DNA from: Bacillota bacterium | GTDB lineage: Bacteria > Bacillota > Bacilli > Bacillales_B > DSM-18226 | Length of the DNA stretch: 5,130 nt | Direction of reading: 5' to 3' | Assembly: GCA_021821235.1 (NCBI GenBank) | Contig: JAKACS010000306.1 | Coordinates: 1 to 5,130, forward strand | Part shown: piece by piece, positions 1 through 5,110 of the stretch | How positions within the stretch are numbered: the first letter of the stretch is position 1 | Layout: each line of letters begins with the position of its first letter | The notes under the pieces: generated by a model | The model's input: only the letters and a program-made list of their open reading frames with translations | What the model was told of the DNA's origin: nothing | Databases searched by the model: none | Program-made: the position numbers and the translations under genes

Positions 1-108
1 TAATTGTTCGTATGTAAATGCGCGATCATCACAGTAAATGGCTTCCTTTGTCCCATAAAGCGAAACAGCTCTGTCTAAAAAGTGTGTAAGGACTAATGGT
101 ACATTCAT
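1..108 (-). CDS. AMP-forming acyl-CoA synthetase, N-terminal fragment (runs off the left edge)
   Basis: The minus strand is open from an ATG at 108 to the window edge, giving 36 residues that begin MNVPLVLTHFLDRAVSLYG and end in DDRAFTYEQL. An N-terminal helix with the pattern FLDRAxxxYGxKEAI, followed by a short strand and F-T-Y-x-Q-L, is the usual opening of ANL-superfamily enzymes (fatty-acyl-CoA, O-succinylbenzoyl-CoA and related ligases). These enzymes activate a carboxylate with ATP and then transfer it to coenzyme A. Family members are about 500-550 residues, so roughly 93% of the gene, including all catalytic motifs, lies outside. The start is supported by AGGAGG seven bases upstream. 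The gene is divergent from the DUF2157 operon. The family call is fairly safe; the substrate cannot be deduced from this fragment, and a long- or medium-chain fatty acid is only a guess. Confidence 0.8.
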   Translation of the reverse strand, partial: MNVPLVLTHFLDRAVSLYGTKEAIYCDDRAFTYEQL

Positions 109-115
109 TTGGTTT

Positions 116-121
116 CCTCCT
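116..121 (-). promoter_or_regulatory. Ribosome binding site of the acyl-CoA synthetase
   Basis: The minus strand reads AGGAGG followed by seven bases and then ATG. This is a near-ideal Firmicute Shine-Dalgarno sequence and fixes the start codon at 108. Confidence 0.85.
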
Positions 122-146
122 AAAAAATAGTTTCAGAATTAGCTAG

Positions 147-179
147 ATTTTAGCATAGTTGCATAACTACTGTTGTCGA
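147..179 (-). promoter_or_regulatory. Candidate promoter of the acyl-CoA synthetase
   Basis: On the minus strand TGC-TAAAAT (147-155) is an extended -10 element, 5 of 6 matches to TATAAT plus TGn. Upstream TCGACA (174-179) matches TTGACA at 5 of 6 positions, but lies 21 bases from TAAAAT. The overlapping TATGCT (152-157) would give a 16-base spacer but is a poorer -10. The leader to the start codon would be about 30 bases. An imperfect dyad, TAGTT-GCAT-AACTA (156-169), sits in the spacer and could be an operator. This is a reading by eye only. Confidence 0.4.
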
Positions 180-187
180 AATATGTC

Positions 188-199
188 TGTTATATAACA
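188..199. repeat. Perfect 12-bp palindrome between divergent genes
   Basis: TGTTATATAACA is its own reverse complement. It lies between the candidate promoters of the acyl-CoA synthetase and the DUF2157 operon, where a dimeric regulator could act on both. An AT-rich palindrome of this length can also arise by chance. I do not recognise it as the site of a named regulator; it does not match the FapR or FadR consensus as I remember them. Confidence 0.35.
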
Positions 200-239
200 A
201 AAAATAACCTGAAATTTCAAACACCTAAAAAGGAATTCT

Positions 240-248
240 TGGTAAAAT
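240..248 (+). promoter_or_regulatory. Candidate extended -10 promoter of the DUF2157 operon
   Basis: TGG-TAAAAT is an extended -10 element with 5 of 6 matches to TATAAT. No convincing -35 is seen at the expected distance, which extended -10 promoters can tolerate. A transcript would start near 255, leaving a short leader that carries the GGAG ribosome binding site at 263-266. Confidence 0.35.
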
Positions 249-275
249 AAACATAAGAGAGAGGAGTGTGAAGAG

Positions 276-1346
276 GTGGCCAGACGAATAAAAAATCATG
301 AACTGCAATTGTTGAGACGAGAACTTTATTTTTTGGAGACGGCGGAAGTCCTATCATCCAGTAAGGTAAATGAGATCGTTGGAATGTATGAAGCCGAGGA
401 ACGCCTTTCTTTTACGAAAACACTGTTGTACATCGGTTCAATCTTAGTAGGAGCTGGTATTTTAAGTTTCATTGCCAGCAATTGGGTTGAAATTGGCAAG
501 CCGTTCAAGTTTTTCTTTATCATTGGCTTGTATATCGGCTGCAATCTTGCAGGCTTTAAGCTTGAAAAAAAGTACCCTAAAACATCAAGAAGTTTGTATT
601 ATCTAGGTGTACTTGTGTTTGGTGCCGGTATTTTTCTTGTTGGGCAGATGTTTCACTTTGGCGGAGATTTCCAAGGAGCATTTTTATGGTGGTCGCTTGG
701 GATCTTGCCGCTTGCAGGGGTGTTGCGTGACCGGCGGATTCTCCTTGCGGCCGCTGTCTTTGCCTTCATTTATTTACTTAATGGGACATATCTTGGCGGA
801 GAGACCGTCCCATACTGGATTCTTCTTGTGATTGCGGCTATTTATCGCTTGAATAGCAAAATCGGTTACTCAAGGCTGACGGGTTTTGTCACGGGTGTGT
901 TGGCATTGACATTCATCGGCACAGTCCTCAGCTTCTTGATTGACGGTAAAGCAGATGCCGAGTATGTTTATGGGCTTGTCTATTTGGCAATTGGTATTTT
1001 TCTTGCGATTGGCAACCGGAAATTTCGTGAAGCAACGACTTTTCTTGGCCAACTAACCCATGGAGGAGCTGCGTGGTTGTTGTCTTTCCAAGACGCTTGG
1101 CCGCTTGATTGGATCTATATCCCTTTCTCAATTGTCTATCTCCTGTTTGTGCTGTTTTTGATCAAAAAAGGCAGCCTGCTCAGCATTGTTATTTTATGCG
1201 TGCTCATCTTCCGTTTCTATCTTGATATCTCCTTTGCCTTTTTACCAAAATCATTTGTGTTTATTTTAGGTGGTGTATTGCTGCTTGGATTCGGCTTTTA
1301 TTTTGAAAAGCAGCGGAAAAACGCAGGGGGGATCAGTGATGAGTAA
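276..1346 (+). CDS. DUF2157 domain polytopic membrane protein
   Basis: This 356-residue protein starts with GTG at 276, with GGAG nine bases upstream and no better in-frame start nearby. Residues 1-45 form a charged, helical, presumably cytoplasmic segment. The rest is a series of about ten hydrophobic segments, roughly at 48-68, 77-96, 107-125, 136-150, 154-169, 179-190, 202-222, 231-247, 281-315 (probably two) and 326-344, ending in a short basic tail. The N-terminal helix leading into TLLYIGSILVGAGILSFIASN, the motif GQMFHFGGD (123-131), and the FRFYLD...SFVFILGG pattern near the C-terminus (312-333) match the DUF2157 family as I know it. Biochemical function is unknown. The gene overlaps the next one by 8 bases, and that partner is a GDYXXLXY protein. 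DUF2157 proteins commonly occur beside such partners, so a joint membrane role is likely but unproven. No damage is seen. Confidence 0.88.
   Translation: MARRIKNHELQLLRRELYFLETAEVLSSSKVNEIVGMYEAEERLSFTKTLLYIGSILVGAGILSFIASNWVEIGKPFKFFFIIGLYIGCNLAGFKLEKKYPKTSRSLYYLGVLVFGAGIFLVGQMFHFGGDFQGAFLWWSLGILPLAGVLRDRRILLAAAVFAFIYLLNGTYLGGETVPYWILLVIAAIYRLNSKIGYSRLTGFVTGVLALTFIGTVLSFLIDGKADAEYVYGLVYLAIGIFLAIGNRKFREATTFLGQLTHGGAAWLLSFQDAWPLDWIYIPFSIVYLLFVLFLIKKGSLLSIVILCVLIFRFYLDISFAFLPKSFVFILGGVLLLGFGFYFEKQRKNAGGISDE
1325..1331 (+). promoter_or_regulatory. Ribosome binding site that sets the GDYXXLXY start
   Basis: AGGGGGG lies inside the 3' end of the DUF2157 gene, seven bases before ATG at 1339. It supports this start over the upstream in-frame ATG at 1270, which would add 23 residues encoded wholly inside the preceding gene and would place extra sequence before the membrane anchor. 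Confidence 0.7.
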
Positions 1347-1869
1347 ACGGGCAAAGCAGTTGATGCTAGCGAGCGCAGTGCCGATTTTGATCTTGTTGGG
1401 GATGAGTGTGCTCCCCCTGTACACATTGTTAAATGGTGAAGAAATGATTCTGAAAACGAGACCGTTTGACCCATCTGATCCGTTTCGCGGCGATTATGTA
1501 AACTTGAATTACGAAGCCGAGCAAGTGCCGAAAGAGCTGGTGGATCCGGCTGTTGTGAAGAAAGTAGAAAACGGCTCCGGGAACGTCACGGTGTATGTTC
1601 TTTTTGAAAAAAGGAATGGGGTTCACAGCCCGGTTAGAGTAACGCTTAATAAGCCAAAATCAGGTCCTTATTTAAAAGGGAGTCTTGATTATATTAGTGA
1701 AAATGCAAATCAAGAGAAAGTTGCGTTTATCCAATACAATCTTGATAAGTACTTTGTGGAAGATAACTCGGGTACTAAGTGGGAACAGCTATCTGCCAAA
1801 GGCGAATTACTTGCAAAAGCCAAAATTTTTAATGGATACGCCTATCTAACTGAGATCACTAAGAAGTAG
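1339..1869 (+). CDS. GDYXXLXY domain membrane-anchored protein
   Basis: The 176-residue product starts at the ATG that overlaps the last 8 bases of the DUF2157 gene, so the two are translationally coupled. Residues 3-7 are basic and residues 8-31 are hydrophobic, giving a single N-terminal anchor or uncleaved signal; no lipobox cysteine is present. The rest should then lie outside the membrane. Residues 38-58 contain LKTRPFDPSDPFRGDY and the family-naming motif GDYVNLNY (51-58), a perfect match to G-D-Y-x-x-L-x-Y. A second family-like segment, DKYFVEDNSG, lies at 136-145, with an acidic residue at 149 that fits the usual Y-F-x-E-x-G...E pattern. The C-terminus is a small beta-rich stretch. 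The family's role is unknown. No terminator follows at once, so the operon end is unclear. Confidence 0.9.
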   Translation: MSKRAKQLMLASAVPILILLGMSVLPLYTLLNGEEMILKTRPFDPSDPFRGDYVNLNYEAEQVPKELVDPAVVKKVENGSGNVTVYVLFEKRNGVHSPVRVTLNKPKSGPYLKGSLDYISENANQEKVAFIQYNLDKYFVEDNSGTKWEQLSAKGELLAKAKIFNGYAYLTEITKK

Positions 1870-1958
1870 GGCGAGCTGAGATCTTTGCAGATGTGTTGGT
1901 GATTTGCTGAGAGATTAACGGGAAATGGTGGTTTATAAAAATATTTTTGACTGCTCTA

Positions 1959-2022
1959 ACAGGTTACAGCACTAGGATTTAACGTTTCAAGCTTTTGATA
2001 GAAACTATCGGTGCTTGCCTGT
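1959..2022. repeat. Nested imperfect inverted repeat, about 64 bp
   Basis: ACAGG (1959-1963) and AGCAC (1968-1972) pair with GTGCT (2011-2015) and CCTGT (2018-2022), with a small internal loop of TTAC against TG. Inside the loop, GATAG-AAA-CTATC (1997-2009) forms another hairpin. The fold could be a small structured RNA or the remains of a mobile element. It lacks a T-run after the outer stem, so it is not a standard terminator. Confidence 0.3.
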
Positions 2023-2112
2023 CGAAGAAGTATAAGGCACAATCAAAAAAATAACTAGCCAATTTTGCTAAGAAACACAAAAATATCCTTTGAAATATGT
2101 TTTAATTGTTAG

Positions 2113-2372
2113 TGGCAAAAAACTATAAACATACCAAAAGATACAGATACAATGATACAGAGCTTTTTAATAAACATCAAAGACATATTGTTTGAAACCA
2201 CCAATAAATTAACAGGTTGTCCCTTGTAAAGAAAGTATATGAAACGAGTAAAAAGATCGAAAAGAAGGTCATGGCAGAATACGAAAAGATGATTGACCGA
2301 GCAACTGGGATTGAAAAATGGTTTATTGAGATACACCCCGAAAATGTAAGGGTGTATTTCAAATGGAAATAA
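2113..2372 (+). pseudogene. Possible frameshifted remnant of a small gene, family unrecognised
   Basis: The frame from 2208 to the TAA at 2370-2372 reads as 54 residues of protein-like sequence, including KKVYETSKKIEKKV, then AEYEKMIDRATGIEKW, and ending NVRVYFKWK. Charged heptads are followed by alternating strand-like residues, more orderly than random translation. It has no good start: an in-frame ATG at 2271 is preceded by AAGAAGG at too short a spacing, and a TTG at 2217 has no clear ribosome binding site. The adjacent frame is open from 2113 to 2229 and reads similarly well (ATG at 2152, then IQSFLINIKDILFETTNKL). A single frameshift near 2205-2228 would join the two into one product of about 75 residues from the ATG. 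I could not assign a family; transposase or phage origin is a guess. Confidence 0.3.
2331..2357. repeat. Perfect 8-bp hairpin at the end of the gene remnant
   Basis: ATACACCC (2331-2338) and GGGTGTAT (2350-2357) are perfect inverted copies around an 11-base loop. No T-tract follows on either strand, so it is not a convincing terminator. It lies inside the last codons of the possible remnant gene. Confidence 0.45.
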
Positions 2373-2379
2373 AAGTAAA

Positions 2380-2414
2380 GGAAATGGAACTCGGGGGTTT
2401 GGGTACCCATTTCC
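2380..2414 (-). terminator. Weak candidate terminator downstream of the Lgt-family gene
   Basis: GGAAATGG (2380-2387) and CCATTTCC (2407-2414) form a perfect 8-bp inverted repeat with a 19-base loop. Read on the minus strand, the stem is followed by TTTACTTTTATTT, a T-rich tail. The long loop and moderate stem make it poor, and it lies about 125 bases beyond the Lgt stop codon. It is the best candidate I could find for ending that transcript. Confidence 0.3.
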
Positions 2415-2540
2415 GCAAAAAAAAGCAACATTTCCATTACCACTTGTGTGATTTTATGTAAAAAATACAAAGTAGACACCCTAAATATTCAATTAATTTA
2501 CATTAGTGCGAAAACGAACGTACTTTTATTTTTAATATGC

Positions 2541-3332
2541 CTAAGCGGACTGTTGTTTCTTGTTCTTGCTGCTACGGGCACGATAAATGATTAGAGCAAC
2601 CGCAATAATAATTGTCACCAGCGCCGTCAATTGTGCTACTTTTAAGTTGAAAATGGTACGTAAACTGTCTCCTCTCCAGAACTCCATCGTAAACCGTGAA
2701 GCTGAATAAAGCGCAAGCATTAACAGGAATAAAAGTCCCTGAAACTGTTTTCGATTGCGAATCAACAGCAAAAGTACAAAAATGACGATATCACCAATTG
2801 CCTCAAACAATGGCATTGGTAAAACGGGAGTGTCACCGTAAATATTGTAGACATAAGTTCCAGGCGGATAGGATACCGCAAGAATAGAATCACTTGGTAT
2901 GCCGTATGCGTCACCGTCAAGGAAATCTGCAATCCGGCCAATTGCCATACCGAGAATAAGTGATGGGGCAAACAAATCAGTCACTTGCCAAATTGGCAAT
3001 TTTTTTCGCTTAGCGAGCCAAACTCCGACCAATAAGCCTCCAAGAATTCCACCTTGAATTGCAAGGCCACCCATCCAAACCATAAAAATTTCGATTGGAT
3101 TGTTTACGTAATCTTGCCATTTAAAAACGACAAACCATAATCGTGCTCCAATGATGCCGCCGATTAAGGTATAGACTGCAAATTCAACTAAATAATCAGC
3201 ATCAAGCCCTTCTCTTTTTGCACCTCTAACGACGAGCCATATTCCAATTATTGTTGCTAGCGCGACCGCAACACCAAGAGTATTAATTGGAAAGGGTCCG
3301 ATTTTGAATAAAACAGGTCCAGGGAACCACAT
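2541..3332 (-). CDS. Divergent Lgt-family protein (prolipoprotein diacylglyceryl transferase-like)
   Basis: The 263-residue protein has the length and seven-segment membrane layout of Lgt, which moves diacylglycerol from phosphatidylglycerol to the lipobox cysteine of prolipoproteins. Retained family features include GPFPI (12-16), GARLWFV (62-68), WMGGLAIQGG (86-95), GR at 132-133, G144, and Y209/R213/E217 in YSASRFTMEFWR. Several active-site positions differ by gapless alignment with E. coli Lgt as I remember it: Y26 is L19, H103 is Q93, N146 is D136, E151 is D141. The signature GRxxNFxNxExxG reads GRIADFLDGDAYG (132-144), and the HPxxLYE segment is LPMPLFE (171-177). Start at 3332 is backed by TAAGGAGG. 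The gene stands alone, without hprK or ppaX, so it is probably a second, specialised or altered paralog, not the housekeeping lgt. Family call firm; activity uncertain. Confidence 0.88.
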   Translation of the reverse strand: MWFPGPVLFKIGPFPINTLGVAVALATIIGIWLVVRGAKREGLDADYLVEFAVYTLIGGIIGARLWFVVFKWQDYVNNPIEIFMVWMGGLAIQGGILGGLLVGVWLAKRKKLPIWQVTDLFAPSLILGMAIGRIADFLDGDAYGIPSDSILAVSYPPGTYVYNIYGDTPVLPMPLFEAIGDIVIFVLLLLIRNRKQFQGLLFLLMLALYSASRFTMEFWRGDSLRTIFNLKVAQLTALVTIIIAVALIIYRARSSKNKKQQSA

Positions 3333-3339
3333 GAAATTT

Positions 3340-3347
3340 CCTCCTTA
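3340..3347 (-). promoter_or_regulatory. Ribosome binding site of the Lgt-family gene
   Basis: The minus strand reads TAAGGAGG, seven bases, then ATG at 3332. This is a strong Shine-Dalgarno sequence, suggesting that the gene is still well translated and not decaying. Confidence 0.85.
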
Positions 3348-3373
3348 AGAAAAATGTATAATTAAATTTTAAC

Positions 3374-3407
3374 TTGCAAAATTGGAGAAATTATCGAGAA
3401 TTTGCAA
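3374..3407. repeat. Inverted repeat upstream of the Lgt-family gene
   Basis: TTGCAAA (3374-3380) and TTTGCAA (3401-3407) are perfect inverted copies with a 20-base spacer, about 42-75 bases upstream of the Lgt start. The position suits an operator or overlapping promoter elements. On the minus strand GATAAT (3390-3395) between the arms could be a -10, but it has no acceptable -35. No regulator is recognised. Confidence 0.3.
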
Positions 3408-3430
3408 TTTAATAGAAAAATATTTGGAGA

Positions 3431-3488
3431 CATGGGGGAACGGGGATGGTTCTTGGGTTTTTTCCTTGCTAGGAACGGTATCGTCCGC
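3431..3488. repeat. Possible degenerate REP-like intergenic segment
   Basis: This locally G-rich stretch, unlike its AT-rich flanks, contains CATGGGGGAACGGGGATGG, then GGTTCTTGGG, a T-run, and AGGAACGGTATCGTCC. GTTCTT (3449-3454) can pair with AGGAAC (3471-3476, one G-T pair); alternatively TTCCT-TGCT-AGGAA (3462-3475) forms a small hairpin. The GGGGAxGGTTCTTG...AGGAACxGT pattern resembles, from memory, the GGGGACGGTTCT-type dispersed repeats of Bacilli. The match is imperfect and the assignment is tentative. Confidence 0.25.
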
Positions 3489-3494
3489 ATTATA

Positions 3495-3503
3495 TGTTAT
3501 AAT
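3495..3503 (+). promoter_or_regulatory. Extended -10 promoter of the TPR gene
   Basis: TGT-TATAAT is a perfect TGn plus consensus -10. The bases at the -35 position (about 3475-3480) do not match TTGACA, but a perfect extended -10 can serve alone. Transcription would begin near 3510, leaving a leader of about 30 bases before the ATG at 3540. Confidence 0.65.
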
Positions 3504-3522
3504 GGGTTAACAAAAAAAGAAT

Positions 3523-3528
3523 GGGAGG
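3523..3528 (+). promoter_or_regulatory. Ribosome binding site of the TPR gene
   Basis: GGGAGG precedes the ATG at 3540 by 11 bases, a slightly long but workable spacing. No alternative in-frame start lies closer. Confidence 0.6.
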
Positions 3529-3539
3529 CTTAGACAATA

Positions 3540-4961
3540 ATGCATAATAATCTAATCAAGCCAACTGAATTGCTTATTAAGGATAAAAAGAAGACGGTGA
3601 AGGGAATTGTTTCCCAAGCAGCACTTTATGCCAGAAGCAAGATTGTCGCTGCCAAAACACCAGAGAATGAAACGTATTATCTGGTTTACTACCAAAACCG
3701 GTTGATCTTTGCCGACCAATTGGAACAAGTGGAAACAGATACTTTTATCGATCGAGCGTTTCGTGAGGGAATTGTCCTAAATATGCCGCAGCCGCTGTTC
3801 ACCGCTTTTGTTCCTAACTTAACCGTTTCGATCCCAAATCGAAACAAGCTTTTCACCGAGCTTCAAGCTGATTTTTCCGCGCAAGAAATTGCTTATATTG
3901 CCACAACGCTTGATTCGTTTTTTACAAAAGAACACCTCAAAAAATTGATTGAAAAGATTTTTTTCCACTATCGCCGCAACGGAAAGTTTATGAAAGCCTT
4001 TCAAATTCTGCATATTTTAGCAGTATTTTATCCTGATGATCAATCGGTCATCGAACGGTTGAATTCCCAAGAATTTTATTCCTATCAAAAATTTTATTAT
4101 TCCTCAAGTATAGCTGATATTTTGAAAAAAGACCCTCTTTATGTTGACCTGCACTGTTTTAAAAATCGTTCAGATCCTGCCATTCGAACGATGTTGAAAG
4201 ACCTTCTTACGTCCAAAAATTCCTATGTTGAACTTCTTTTACTGTGGCTTGAAGACACTCAAAAAAATGAAGTGGATTTTTATTCTCAAATGGCGCTGCA
4301 ACTTGTTTCCATGCCAGAATGGATGTTTATTTTAACAAAACGTGGGATGAATCCATTCAAGTTGTTGCCTGATACCAGGAGAATGATCGAAAAAATGTTG
4401 CAAAATAGCGATTATGAAATAGCTGCAGGACTTTTGCTCCCTTTTATTAACGATTTACCTGAAAACTATGACCCTATATTGGGGAAACTGTGGGAGAATA
4501 TGGATGGTGAATTTGCTGCTGCCCATTTGGATCAAGTTGTTTCGATCCTTGAAAGGAAAGAAGACGATGGAAAGAGGGAGCACACAGAAGCAAGAATTTA
4601 TCAGCTTGCGATGACTTTGTTGGAGAAATTCCACTTAGAAACCACTTATTCTAAGTTATTGCCGCTTCAAAAGCATTCACCGCATTCACGAGTGCTCCGA
4701 AAATTAGCAGATATGCTCGAATTGGTAGAGGATCCAGATCATATGATGGAGCTCGGCGATTTGTATGTGGAATTTAAACAGTACGATCAAGCGATTGACT
4801 GCTATTTTTGGGAAATGGAGTTACGGCCGCAGGATCCCGAACCAGTGTTAAAAATATGCAAATGCTATCAGCAGAAGGGAATGTCCGGTGAAGCAGAAGT
4901 CTATCAAAAAATCTTCCAACAGCTAAAAACCAATCAAGCGGATAGCTCCATCGCACAGTAA
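3540..4961 (+). CDS. TPR-repeat protein, 473 aa, cytoplasmic, function unknown
   Basis: The protein has no signal peptide or membrane segment. Two consecutive 34-residue tetratricopeptide units are visible at the C-terminus. The first, about 402-435, begins MMELGDLYVEFKQYDQAIDC and shows the TPR spacing of small and large residues and a terminal proline region. The second, about 436-469, contains CYQQKGMSGEAEVYQKIF. Residues 145-400 are also helical, with a TPR-like stretch near GKFMKAFQILHILAVFYPDD, so a longer solenoid of degenerate repeats is likely. Residues 1-110 are a separate mixed strand and helix region that I do not recognise. TPR solenoids bind other proteins; no enzymatic motif is seen. 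Bacillus genomes carry a similar-sized TPR protein called YvcD, and this may be its relative, but I cannot confirm that by sequence. It has its own promoter and terminator, so it is a single-gene unit. Confidence 0.85.
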   Translation: MHNNLIKPTELLIKDKKKTVKGIVSQAALYARSKIVAAKTPENETYYLVYYQNRLIFADQLEQVETDTFIDRAFREGIVLNMPQPLFTAFVPNLTVSIPNRNKLFTELQADFSAQEIAYIATTLDSFFTKEHLKKLIEKIFFHYRRNGKFMKAFQILHILAVFYPDDQSVIERLNSQEFYSYQKFYYSSSIADILKKDPLYVDLHCFKNRSDPAIRTMLKDLLTSKNSYVELLLLWLEDTQKNEVDFYSQMALQLVSMPEWMFILTKRGMNPFKLLPDTRRMIEKMLQNSDYEIAAGLLLPFINDLPENYDPILGKLWENMDGEFAAAHLDQVVSILERKEDDGKREHTEARIYQLAMTLLEKFHLETTYSKLLPLQKHSPHSRVLRKLADMLELVEDPDHMMELGDLYVEFKQYDQAIDCYFWEMELRPQDPEPVLKICKCYQQKGMSGEAEVYQKIFQQLKTNQADSSIAQ

Positions 4962-4974
4962 TAACACAATCGTT

Positions 4975-5008
4975 AAAAGATCTCATCGTTTGGATGAGGT
5001 CTTTTTTT
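4975..5008 (+). terminator. Intrinsic terminator of the TPR gene
   Basis: AGATCTCATC (4978-4987) pairs with GATGAGGTCT (4993-5002) around a 5-base loop, with one G-T pair, followed by seven T residues (5002-5008). Three more A-T pairs can extend the base of the stem. It begins 13 bases after the TPR stop codon. Confidence 0.92.
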
Positions 5009-5014
5009 AGCTAA

Positions 5015-5110
5015 TCAGAATTTATATCCATAAATTCTGAACGCATAAGGGCAACTACGCCTCTGTCTTCGCCAAAGGCTCGCCAATCGGCGAGTTTTCT
5101 TTATATCTCA
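5015..5110. repeat. Three-hairpin block; possible dispersed intergenic repeat or structured RNA
   Basis: Three stems are packed together: TCAGAATTTAT/ATAAATTCTGA (5015-5025 with 5030-5040, 11 bp, loop 4), GCCTCTG/CAAAGGC (5059-5065 with 5073-5079, 6 Watson-Crick pairs plus a mismatch on this strand that becomes G-U on the other), and CTCGCC/GGCGAG (5079-5084 with 5089-5094, loop 4). The last two share base 5079 and could stack. The block contrasts with AT-rich surroundings and contains no credible gene. On the minus strand the order GGCGAGCCTTTGGCGAAG, then CAGAGGCGTAGTTGCCC, resembles from memory a repeat seen between genes in Bacillus genomes. That resemblance could not be checked here. Confidence 0.45.
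5079..5102 (+). terminator. Possible second terminator-like hairpin
   Basis: CTCGCC-AATC-GGCGAG is a GC-only-but-one-pair 6-bp stem followed on the plus strand by TTTTCTTT. It could catch readthrough from the TPR gene, or serve as the end of an RNA from the three-hairpin block. On the minus strand the tail is not T-rich enough. Confidence 0.4.

Larger units (their letters stand above)
1870..2540. other. AT-rich intergenic stretch without an intact gene
   Basis: These 671 bases separate the convergent GDYXXLXY and Lgt-family genes. No intact coding frame with a ribosome binding site is seen on either strand. The minus-strand open frames across it lack recognisable protein motifs. What can be picked out is a nested inverted repeat (1959-2022), a likely gene remnant on the plus strand (2113-2372), an 8-bp hairpin at its end, and a second 8-bp inverted repeat (2380-2414). 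The rest, including 1870-1958 and 2415-2540, shows nothing I can name. No clear intrinsic terminator follows the GDYXXLXY gene. Confidence 0.7.

Noticed and set aside
1270..1338. A longer GDYXXLXY product starting at ATG 1270
   Set aside because: The extra 23 residues lie wholly inside the DUF2157 coding frame, there is no ribosome binding site at 1270, and ATG 1339 has AGGGGGG at ideal spacing directly before the membrane anchor.
1947..1978. Promoter from TTGACT (1947) to TAGGAT (1973)
   Set aside because: The spacing of 20 bases is too long, the -10 is poor, and no intact gene follows.
2109..2479. Two overlapping minus-strand open frames of 75 and 100 codons in the intergenic stretch
   Set aside because: Neither has a ribosome binding site or recognisable motif. 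They are rich in F, L, S and I as expected from reading AT-rich DNA, and they oppose the more protein-like plus-strand frames.
2505..2520. CGAAC within GCGAAAACGAACGTAC as a LexA (SOS) box
   Set aside because: Only one half-site is present; the GTTCG partner at the required spacing is missing, and it lies downstream of both flanking genes.
4978..5039. A small gene on the minus strand at the right end, ending near 5016
   Set aside because: The minus-strand translation across 5016-5110 is dominated by arginine and is imposed by the hairpins; there is no start signal within the window.
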